DNA from: an uncultured Saprospiraceae bacterium
GTDB taxonomy: Bacteria; Bacteroidota; Bacteroidia; Chitinophagales; Saprospiraceae
Assembly: GCA_938039305.1 (NCBI GenBank)
Contig: CALHUZ010000635.1
Coordinates: forward strand, 1-6,441
DNA length: 6,441 nt
Reading direction: 5' to 3'
Below the pieces are notes generated by a model that was given only the letters and a program-made list of their open reading frames with translations, made no database searches and was not told the origin of the DNA. Both the position numbers and the translations under genes were made by a program. Of the stretch, positions 1 through 6,441 are shown one piece after another. How positions within the stretch are numbered: the stretch's first letter is position 1; the number at the start of each line of letters is the position of its first letter.

Positions 1-1124
1 CGCCATCTAACATCGAAGGCAAGTTGTGCCCAAGTCACTAAGCCGGACTGTGCTGAGATAGTCCCATTTACTCCATCAAGTTGACGCCCTATTGTAGTAT
101 GTACTTTCTCTTTGTCTCCAGTTAATTCAACTATTGTCGCAAGATCTATATAGGATGATTTTACGGCCAGAACCCGTCCATTCATCATCTGAGGCATCGT
201 ATAACTAGTGACAACAGATGAAGGATTTGGAAAGAGGAAGTCATACTCTGACAGTTCTAAACTTTCAGTCCTCTTTTTATAATTAGTTTTTAGCTCTTCG
301 AAGGTCTTATCATACATCTCACTTGTACTTAAGCCCGTCCTCTTTTTAAGGCCTCTGCTAAATGGAAAAAACAAACCTTTGTATCTAACCGCATCATCAA
401 CTACACCTACCCAAAGGTCATCGCCATAGTATTTGCGTCCATAGGAAAGTATATTATACCCAAGTGGATACCAATCAGGAACATACTCTTTTATAGATCC
501 AGCACCCGCCTTTTCATAACTATAAATGATGTCTTCTCTAAACAATGCATCATATGCCATATTGAATGATGGCAATCGTCCTCTTCCTGATGACGTATGT
601 TCGGTCTCTGATATAACTGCATCACCTTCAAAATACCATCTCGGCAATGCCGTAGCCATCATGCCACCAAATGCCCAAGAACCTAGCACGCTCTTCACGG
701 TCTTCGTTATTCCTTTGGCAGCATTGGCAAACTGCTGTATATGCCGATATTCATGTATCGTCAGCAAGTCGATATAATTCGTAGCATTTGCAAATTGCCT
801 TTGAGCAGGAAAGAACTCAGATCTAAATGGACCGACAGTTACAAATCCGTTTGAGATAGCCGCTTGCGATTGAAGCAGAATCGAAGTCTTATGCTTAGCA
901 TCTCCGATTGATGGATCTTGATGAGCATTGAGATAGTGAATGATATTAGAGACTCGCTGAGCTGTCGAATCCAATCCTTCGGGATAAATTATTCTTACTA
1001 CATCTGTATTAATCTGATTCCATCTAAGTGACGGAGCATTGTTACCTATTGGATTACTCGGCAGTTGTGCATCCAAGCTCCCGTACATCATCAATAAATA
1101 GAATAAAGCAAGGTACTTATACAT
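1..1124 (-). CDS. Secreted gluzincin-like metallopeptidase with TolB-like beta-propeller (partial, 3' end off window)
   Basis: An open frame of 374 codons starts at ATG 1124-1122 and leaves the left edge without a stop. This is the only usable start: an in-frame TAG lies at 1151-1149 with no other start codon between. Residues 1-19 form a signal peptide (hydrophobic LALFYLLMMY, probable cleavage LDA|Q), so the product is exported. Residues 124-128 are HEYRH, a zincin HExxH motif: H124 and H128 would bind zinc and E125 would be catalytic. The sequence PRWYFEGDA follows, with E166 placed as the third zinc ligand, as in gluzincins and the peptidase MA-like group. A DWYPLGY segment (217-223) matches the conserved Tyr/Gly helix after the active site in such proteins. 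From about residue 304, alternating beta-strand patterns (NGRVLAVKSS, SGLVTWAQ) look like the first blades of a TolB/PD40 propeller. Protease fold and export are well supported; substrate and total length are unknown. It lies 52 bases after the PorE-like gene and may be co-transcribed with it. Confidence 0.85.
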   Translation of the reverse strand, partial: MYKYLALFYLLMMYGSLDAQLPSNPIGNNAPSLRWNQINTDVVRIIYPEGLDSTAQRVSNIIHYLNAHQDPSIGDAKHKTSILLQSQAAISNGFVTVGPFRSEFFPAQRQFANATNYIDLLTIHEYRHIQQFANAAKGITKTVKSVLGSWAFGGMMATALPRWYFEGDAVISETEHTSSGRGRLPSFNMAYDALFREDIIYSYEKAGAGSIKEYVPDWYPLGYNILSYGRKYYGDDLWVGVVDDAVRYKGLFFPFSRGLKKRTGLSTSEMYDKTFEELKTNYKKRTESLELSEYDFLFPNPSSVVTSYTMPQMMNGRVLAVKSSYIDLATIVELTGDKEKVHTTIGRQLDGVNGTISAQSGLVTWAQLAFDVRW

Positions 1125-1176
1125 ACGACTAAGGGTTACCGATAAGATCTAAATTATAAAAGAGAAATATAAAGGA
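1125..1176 (-). other. 52-base gap between the PorE-like and metallopeptidase genes
   Basis: The gap holds no recognisable terminator and no Shine-Dalgarno sequence. On the minus strand, GGTTA-GATA (1186-1178, overlapping the upstream stop codon) can pair with TATC-GG-TAACC (1144-1134), giving nine pairs around a two-base GG bulge and a loop of about 31 bases. No U-tract follows, so it is not a terminator. A TATATTTC at 1171-1164 is one base off the Bacteroidota -7 consensus TAnnTTTG, but no convincing -33 partner is seen. Read-through from the upstream gene is the simplest reading. Confidence 0.25.
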
Positions 1177-3258
1177 CTATCTAACCACCTTAAAAGTAGT
1201 ACGACGATTTATCTGATGTTCTTCTTCAGAGCATTCTTCACAATCACAAGATATTTCAAATCGAGTCTCGCCATAACCAACAGATGAAAGCCTATCGTCG
1301 CCTATAGATCCAACTGAAGCTATATATGCTAAAGCCGAAGCGGCTCTTCTTTCCGATAAACTCAAGTTATAGTCATCCGGACCTTGGCAATCCGTGTGAC
1401 TTGCCAACTCTATCACTAGCTTTGGGTTTTCTTCAAGTATTTCTATGATCTTATTTAGAGCAGGCTTTGCATCTTCTCTGATATCAGACTTATCGAGATC
1501 ATAGTAGATATTGTCTATAACAATTTCAATCCCTTGAAATACTTTATCAATTGTAATCGCCTTCTCAAAGACGTAGCCATCTGGTCTGTTTTCAGTTTCC
1601 TCTTCACTTATGATCAGTGTTTCTTGATTATTAAGATACCCTTCTTTACCAGCAAGAATGGTAAATGAGTTCGCACTATCAATTGGTATGATAACGACCC
1701 CATTGCCATCAGTCTGAAGAAGATCAGAAGATGTTTTAGAAGTTATCTTAAGAGAAGCTCCGCCTACTTTTCTTGAACCCACAACATAGCTGTTGGGATT
1801 GTCTTGTATTGCATACAACTTCTCGGTAATTTGGATGCGCATGAAGAAAGTCTTCTCCTCTTCTTTTTCTTCTTCAGAGGTTGTCACATCGGCGATAGTG
1901 TCTACAGGCGGAATGTAACCTTCTGGATACTCTTCAACCACTGAATAGATGTCATCATTGCCGTAAGCTCCTCTTGTTGATGTAAAGAAGGCTTTCATTT
2001 TCAAAGTGGGATTTAACGCTTCTTCTGATACATATACAAGTCCATAGTCATCTTCACTACTATTAAATGGTGGAAGTAGATTTTCTGGGCGCGTCCAGCT
2101 TCCGTCATCTTTTAGACTAGTTTTAAAAATATCCAAGCCTCCTAAGCCACTAAAAAAGTCACTACTATAATAAAGTGTTTTTGTGGACTGCTCCCATGTT
2201 GGAAACCGCTCCTGTCCAGTGGAGTTTAGATATGTAGGCATAAGCTCTGGTGCGCTCCAAGTATCATTTTCTTCAAGTAAACTATAATATAGATCATGCC
2301 CTCCTACCCCAGTTGATTCGTTGCTCGTAAATACAAGAACGCTATCATTTTCAATTAGTACAGGATCTCGATATAGGAATTTAGGCCTCATTTGAAACGC
2401 TTCTTTCCCTTTTGTCCAACCACTTTGCTTCAATTCTGATCTGAATATTTTGCAATAGCTATCTCCTGTCTCACTATAACAGCTGGTATAGAACATAACT
2501 GCTCCATCCTTTGAAAAGGTAGCAGTGCCTTCATTATGTTCAGTATTGATCGGCTCTTCAAAAGGCACTGCGTAATAATCATCTATATCGCTCACGTACA
2601 AGTCTGAAAATGAATTTCCAGTCCAAGCATAAGTCTCTGTGCCATTCTCCAACCTATCTGAAGTAAATACAAGGTTTCGCCCTTGCCAAAGCGACGGAGA
2701 GTAATCTGACTCATTACTATTAAGCGTTATGGCTTCTAAGATATAATCATGCTCTTGATTTTCTGATTTCCAATTCTGTGCTTGTCGACATTTTTCGATT
2801 TCAAGAGCTATTTCTCTTCTTCGATCTACCATCTTATCCAGCCTTCGAAAACTTAAAATGGCATCCTCGTATCTTTCATTTTTCTTGAGAGCATATGCCA
2901 TTTCCCAAAAGGCTTGTGGGCCATAGTTACTTTTCGCAGCTTCTATGTACCACTTCATTGAAAGCTCAGAATTGTTCAGGTTCTTATATGATTCACCTAA
3001 GAGATATGCGATCTCGGCATACTCATCCGTACCTTCTGCTTTCACTACATCTTGATTGAGATAATCAATGGCGATAGCATATTGCTTCTGCTGAAAAGCA
3101 GTCCTTCCGTCTTTTATCTTCTTAACTGTTGAGCAAGCAGGAACCAATAAACAAATAGTCAATAGATACATAAAAACGACGCTGACCTTTCTCTTAGAAG
3201 AGATACTAGCTGTATCGTACATCTGGCTTTCGTTTCTTTTCGCTGCTATTTTCTTCAT
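1177..3258 (-). CDS. PorE-like OmpA-family outer-membrane lipoprotein (TPR, PD40 propeller, CRD, OmpA-C)
   Basis: A complete 693-residue envelope lipoprotein. The signal is KRK followed by a hydrophobic core and lipobox VPAC, so C42 is the lipidated residue. The residues after it (STVKKIKDG) lack an acidic surface-export signal, which suggests a periplasm-facing anchor in the outer membrane. Domains: TPR-like helices (about 45-160); a PD40/WD40-like propeller (about 175-440) with recurring blade motifs GVGGHDLYY (317-325), GLGGLDIF (371-378) and GNDDIY (433-438); an acidic linker (461-469); a carboxypeptidase-regulatory-like beta-sandwich (about 472-550); and an OmpA C-terminal peptidoglycan-binding domain (about 577-693) with HTD (D623), NLSLSERRA (R638) and NRRTTFKV. 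This is the architecture of PorE, the type IX secretion lipoprotein that binds peptidoglycan, but Bacteroidota carry many paralogues of this layout, so no symbol is given. No PorP/SprF gene is visible beside it. The start may instead be M13 (ATG 3222-3220), which has an A-rich leader and gives a more usual 30-residue signal. Confidence 0.93.
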   Translation of the reverse strand: MKKIAAKRNESQMYDTASISSKRKVSVVFMYLLTICLLVPACSTVKKIKDGRTAFQQKQYAIAIDYLNQDVVKAEGTDEYAEIAYLLGESYKNLNNSELSMKWYIEAAKSNYGPQAFWEMAYALKKNERYEDAILSFRRLDKMVDRRREIALEIEKCRQAQNWKSENQEHDYILEAITLNSNESDYSPSLWQGRNLVFTSDRLENGTETYAWTGNSFSDLYVSDIDDYYAVPFEEPINTEHNEGTATFSKDGAVMFYTSCYSETGDSYCKIFRSELKQSGWTKGKEAFQMRPKFLYRDPVLIENDSVLVFTSNESTGVGGHDLYYSLLEENDTWSAPELMPTYLNSTGQERFPTWEQSTKTLYYSSDFFSGLGGLDIFKTSLKDDGSWTRPENLLPPFNSSEDDYGLVYVSEEALNPTLKMKAFFTSTRGAYGNDDIYSVVEEYPEGYIPPVDTIADVTTSEEEKEEEKTFFMRIQITEKLYAIQDNPNSYVVGSRKVGGASLKITSKTSSDLLQTDGNGVVIIPIDSANSFTILAGKEGYLNNQETLIISEEETENRPDGYVFEKAITIDKVFQGIEIVIDNIYYDLDKSDIREDAKPALNKIIEILEENPKLVIELASHTDCQGPDDYNLSLSERRAASALAYIASVGSIGDDRLSSVGYGETRFEISCDCEECSEEEHQINRRTTFKVVR

Positions 3259-3375
3259 TCCATCATTTAGATGACCTCTGTAAATATAGGAGATTTATAT
3301 CCCGCCCTTTAAGATAACGAGCTATCGATCTTTGTTGTTAATGAAACAGCTAAATTTTAAATCACTTCAAGACAC
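3259..3375 (-). promoter_or_regulatory. Presumed promoter region of the PorE-like gene
   Basis: Because a strong terminator ends secDF just upstream, the lipoprotein gene needs its own promoter in this gap; that is inference. The best sequence candidate is TATATTTA at 3288-3281 on the minus strand, one base off the Bacteroidota -7 consensus TAnnTTTG. No TTTG-type -33 element sits at a good distance. It would leave a leader of roughly 15 bases for the ATG at 3258 or about 50 bases for the ATG at 3222. An in-frame TAA at 3297-3295 excludes any longer coding start. No riboswitch-like structure or operator is seen. Confidence 0.25.
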
Positions 3376-3411
3376 AAAAAAAGCCCTGATCGAAGAACGA
3401 TCAAGGCTTTT
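3376..3411 (-). terminator. Intrinsic terminator of secDF
   Basis: AAAAGCC (3379-3385) pairs with GGCTTTT (3405-3411), and TGATCG (3387-3392) pairs with CGATCA (3398-3403), closing a five-base loop at 3393-3397. The one non-Watson-Crick position (3386/3404) is a G-U wobble in the minus-strand RNA but a C-A mismatch in the plus-strand RNA. The minus-strand hairpin is therefore an unbroken 14-pair stem, whose 3' arm runs into a seven-U tract (3382-3376). It begins 18 bases after the secDF stop, so it fits termination of secDF. Confidence 0.93.
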
Positions 3412-3429
3412 ATATTCTTTATGTTATTC

Positions 3430-6400
3430 CTAAGCGTCTTCGATCGCCTTAGAAAAATGCTTCTTTGTTTCTTCTTTTCTACGTCCGCGTAGCTCATTAG
3501 AGAAGTCTCTTACGATAGGTGTTGCCACGAATATTGAAGAGTATGTTCCCACTAAGACACCCACTATCATAGCGAATGCAAATCCTTTGATATTTCCTCC
3601 TCCGAACAAGAACAAGATCAAGACCACAAATAATGTCGTCAATGATGTCACGATCGTTCTACTGAAAGTACTGTTGATCGCCATGTTAAGCACCTCATCA
3701 GTCGACTTGTTCGTATAGATACCAAGGTATTCTCTGATTCTATCAAATACTACCACTGTATCGTTTATAGAGTAACCGATCACTGTCAGTAAGGCTCCTA
3801 TGAATACTTGATCTATCTCAAGTGCTAAGCCGGGTATTCTACCCCAAAAGATAGAGAACAAGCCTAACACGATCAATGAATCGTGGAACAAGGCTGCAAC
3901 TGCACCAAGACTAAACTGCCACTTGTTAAATCTTATAAGAATATATAAGAAGATCGCAAGCAAGGCAAATATGCCCGCGTAAAGCGAATCATTCGCAATA
4001 TCATCTGCTATCGTCGGTCCTACCTTACTTGTAGAAGTTATATGAGTAAGATCAACATTATCTGTATTCTGAAAATCAGCCAAGGACAAGCCTCCACCGA
4101 CAAGTGAGTTAACTCCTTCATGAAGTTTAGCCATTACTTGCTCAGACGCATCATCATCTGCATCCATCATATATGATGTTACGATCTGATATGTATTAGC
4201 TACGTCTACAGATTTTACAACTGGTTCTCCTCCAAAAGGAGCAGTTAGAGCTTCTCTTATCGTTTGAGCAGAGACATCAGCATTTTCTTCAAATTGTACA
4301 TTGTAAGAATATCCTCCTGTGAAATCTACACCAAGATCAAATCCTCTTGTGAAGATAGATGCAAGACCAAGAACTATGATTGTTCCAGATATCGCATATG
4401 CTATCTTTCTCTTTCCGATCCAATCGATATTGAGATTAGCAAAGACGCTCTTTGACCAACCCGTCCAAAAAGAAATATTGTTTCCTTTAGATTGTGTCCA
4501 GTAGTCTATCATTAATTTACCTAATAACACTGCCGTAAATAATGATGATAGTACACCTATGATCAAAACAACAGCAAATCCTTTAATCGGACCTAAACCA
4601 AAATATGCAAGAACGATAGCCACCAATATGGTCGTTACGTTCGCATCTATGATGGCACTGTAAGAGTTTTTAAAACCATCTTGAACGGAAGCGAGCATTG
4701 ATTTGCCCGATCGCAATTCTTCCCTGATCCGTTCAAATATGATCACGTTGGCATCCACTGCCATACCGATGGTCAGTACAATACCGGCAAAACCAGGTAT
4801 CGTCATTACCGTTCCGATTGATGCTAAGGCACCAAATATGAAAAACATATTGGCTATCAAAGCGATGATCGAAACAAGACCTCCACCTCCATAGTATGCA
4901 ACCATAAAGAGTAGAACTACCAGTAAACCGAACATCAATGATTTGAAACTTCTTTCTATGTTCTGCTTTCCTAATGATGGACCTACAGTATTAGACTGTA
5001 CAATATCCACCTTTGCTGGAAGCTTACCTACTTCAAGAATTGATGCAAGGTCAGTAGCTTCAGCTATTGTGAAGTTACCAGAGATTGCAGTTCTTCCTTG
5101 CGTAATCGGTCCGTTCACAGTAGGAGCAGAGACCACTTCATTATCTAATGCTATGGCAATTTGCCTATTATTTGCGGCAGCTGCTTCTGTAGTCATTTGA
5201 GCCCACGCCGCAACACCTTTGCTATTCATACCTAAAGTAACCTGCACTTGTCCTGTCAAAGGATCAGGTGATTGAGAAGCTGAAGTGACAACGTCTCCTT
5301 CCATTTTTGGCTTTTCGCCGCCTCCTGGTGCTTTCTTAATGTAGTAAAGTTGATAATCAGAAGTAGGTAATCTTGTAGTTGGATCAACATTAGGATCAGC
5401 CGCCCATAAAAACTTACCATCTGGCTTGAAGAGTGATTTTACCTCATCATAACTTAAAAGAGAATCGATAATTGCTCTTTGATTCTTATTCGCCACTCCG
5501 ACAGTTGCTGTCTGAATAGCAGGATTCAACCTCAGCACTGAAAGAAGAGGTCCTTGATTAGCTAAAGGATCTGGGCCTAACTCATTTATTTGCTGAACTG
5601 AATCAACTACGTTGCCACTTGTATCACGAGTATAAGTATATGTAGTATCATATCTAATGACTACTTCATCACTCGCAGCAAATTTATTCTTCAAGATCTG
5701 ATCAGCCTGCTGGAAAGAAGCAGCAACACCAGGTTCGTTCATGTTATATACATCCCAGAACTCAAGTTGCGCACTTGCTTGTAAAAAGTTCTTAGCACGT
5801 TCTGCATTATCTACCCCAGGCAATTCTACAAGAATAATATCCCTTGCTGCATCAAGTGTCACATTTGGCTGTGATACTCCCAGCTTATCAATTCTTTGCT
5901 TGAGTCTATTAAAAGTTAGATTAACTACACCTTTAGTTTTGTCTCTAAGTATTCTTGCCACGTCACCGTCTGAAGCGTCAGCAGTTATCTCATCCCTTAT
6001 CTTAGAATTTCGACCGATGAAAGTACGAGCAAGCTTTTTACCATTTGCTATCTTCCCAAATTCATCTACAAATAATGTGACGAAATCTGACTGAGAACTC
6101 TTGAGAGCAACATTCGCTTTATCCAAGGCTTCAAGAAAAGTTGGGTCCTTTGTAGTACCTGACATCTCATGAACCAGATCCTTCATATTGACTTGAAGAA
6201 CAACACTCAGTCCCCCTTTCAAATCAAGTCCAAGAGCTAAGTTCTGACCTTTAAGCTCATTGTATGTAAAGTCTTTCAACAATGGAATGCTGAATATCAC
6301 CTCACTTGACATAGAGTCCAAGTACTTTGAAGTATACTGTCTTGCTTTTCCTATTCTTTCTGTGCTTCCATCTGGAAGGTCCTGAACAAATTTCTGAGCA

Positions 6401-6441
6401 TAAGCTTCAGCATCCTTCTCCACGTTGTAAGTGGGAATCAT
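3430..6441 (-). CDS. secDF: Protein translocase subunit SecDF, fused (partial, 5' end off window)
   Basis: SecD and SecF in one chain: an inner-membrane RND-type factor that couples proton flow to late steps of Sec export through SecYEG. Numbering here counts from the ATG at the window edge. SecD part: LGLDLKGG (70-77), a large periplasmic P1 region (to about 498) with DLASILEVGKLPA (464-476), five membrane helices (about 500-642), and GMAVDANVIIFERIREELRSG (559-579) carrying the conserved membrane Asp563. SecF part: a helix (about 680-696), GVDFTGG (704-710), periplasmic P4 (about 711-815), then five helices (about 819-973) with YSINDTVVVFDRIREYLG (890-907), including Asp893. The C-terminal tail is basic (RGRRKEETKKH). 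The ATG at 6441-6439 is probably not the true start: the family begins with a membrane helix before the VEKDAEAYA-like segment, and that helix is missing here, so the gene continues to the right. Otherwise it is intact and ends in TAG (3432-3430). Eleven of the expected twelve helices are visible. Confidence 0.97.
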   Translation of the reverse strand: MIPTYNVEKDAEAYAQKFVQDLPDGSTERIGKARQYTSKYLDSMSSEVIFSIPLLKDFTYNELKGQNLALGLDLKGGLSVVLQVNMKDLVHEMSGTTKDPTFLEALDKANVALKSSQSDFVTLFVDEFGKIANGKKLARTFIGRNSKIRDEITADASDGDVARILRDKTKGVVNLTFNRLKQRIDKLGVSQPNVTLDAARDIILVELPGVDNAERAKNFLQASAQLEFWDVYNMNEPGVAASFQQADQILKNKFAASDEVVIRYDTTYTYTRDTSGNVVDSVQQINELGPDPLANQGPLLSVLRLNPAIQTATVGVANKNQRAIIDSLLSYDEVKSLFKPDGKFLWAADPNVDPTTRLPTSDYQLYYIKKAPGGGEKPKMEGDVVTSASQSPDPLTGQVQVTLGMNSKGVAAWAQMTTEAAAANNRQIAIALDNEVVSAPTVNGPITQGRTAISGNFTIAEATDLASILEVGKLPAKVDIVQSNTVGPSLGKQNIERSFKSLMFGLLVVLLFMVAYYGGGGLVSIIALIANMFFIFGALASIGTVMTIPGFAGIVLTIGMAVDANVIIFERIREELRSGKSMLASVQDGFKNSYSAIIDANVTTILVAIVLAYFGLGPIKGFAVVLIIGVLSSLFTAVLLGKLMIDYWTQSKGNNISFWTGWSKSVFANLNIDWIGKRKIAYAISGTIIVLGLASIFTRGFDLGVDFTGGYSYNVQFEENADVSAQTIREALTAPFGGEPVVKSVDVANTYQIVTSYMMDADDDASEQVMAKLHEGVNSLVGGGLSLADFQNTDNVDLTHITSTSKVGPTIADDIANDSLYAGIFALLAIFLYILIRFNKWQFSLGAVAALFHDSLIVLGLFSIFWGRIPGLALEIDQVFIGALLTVIGYSINDTVVVFDRIREYLGIYTNKSTDEVLNMAINSTFSRTIVTSLTTLFVVLILFLFGGGNIKGFAFAMIVGVLVGTYSSIFVATPIVRDFSNELRGRRKEETKKHFSKAIEDA

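Noticed and set aside
268..348. Direct repeat of the 12-mer GTCCTCTTTTTA at 268-279 and 337-348
   Set aside because: Both copies are in frame and encode the same KKRT tetrapeptide in a basic helical stretch. Two copies 69 bases apart with no third are best explained by coding, not by a repeat element.
526..777. Plus-strand open frame of 83 codons
   Set aside because: It lies antisense inside the metallopeptidase frame, over the HEYRH and EGDA region. It has no family resemblance, and the minus-strand reading is clearly coding.
1134..1186. Imperfect inverted repeat around the 52-base gap as a terminator or attenuator
   Set aside because: Only nine pairs with a two-base bulge and a loop of about 31 bases, and no U-tract after it. 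This could arise by chance in AT-rich DNA.
1855..1878. Run of Glu/Lys codons (461-469) in the PorE-like protein as a microsatellite or insertion
   Set aside because: The codons are mixed and the position is exactly between the propeller and the CRD domain, so it reads as an ordinary acidic interdomain linker.
3281..3288. TATATTTA as a firm Bacteroidota promoter -7 element
   Set aside because: It is one base off the consensus and has no clear -33 partner, so it is mentioned only as a candidate within the presumed promoter region.
4264..6094. Several plus-strand open frames of 61-117 codons
   Set aside because: All are antisense to well-conserved secDF coding sequence. They have no recognisable domains and look like shadows of the codon pattern.

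Overview
The window comes from a member of the Bacteroidota. Three things point there: a single-chain SecDF fusion with the usual Bacteroidota sequence features, an OmpA-family lipoprotein built as TPR + PD40 beta-propeller + carboxypeptidase-regulatory-like domain + OmpA C-terminal domain (the PorE layout), and no Shine-Dalgarno-like sequence before the starts. The DNA is moderately AT-rich. I cannot place it below phylum with confidence.

Layout: all three genes lie on the minus strand, so they read from right to left. (1) Positions 6441-3430 hold most of secDF; its 5' end, including the first membrane helix, lies beyond the right edge. (2) A strong intrinsic terminator at 3411-3376 closes secDF. 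(3) Positions 3258-1177 hold a 693-residue PorE-like OmpA lipoprotein. It probably has its own promoter in the gap after the terminator. (4) After a 52-base gap, a secreted zinc-metallopeptidase-like protein starts at 1124 and runs off the left edge; 374 codons are visible. It has an HEYRH motif, a downstream WYFEGDA motif, and the beginning of what looks like a TolB-type beta-propeller.

All three products belong to the cell envelope. SecDF uses the proton-motive force to help pull proteins through the Sec channel. The other two carry Sec-type signals (a lipoprotein signal and a type I signal peptide) and are therefore SecYEG/SecDF clients. The OmpA-like lipoprotein should tether an outer-membrane-associated assembly to peptidoglycan. 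The metallopeptidase-propeller protein may be co-transcribed with it. I see no RNA gene, CRISPR array, insertion sequence or origin, and no gene-free stretch longer than 171 bases.

I did not find a clearly new system. The least explained part is the zincin-propeller gene and its pairing with the PorE-like lipoprotein. The secDF region looks ordinary.
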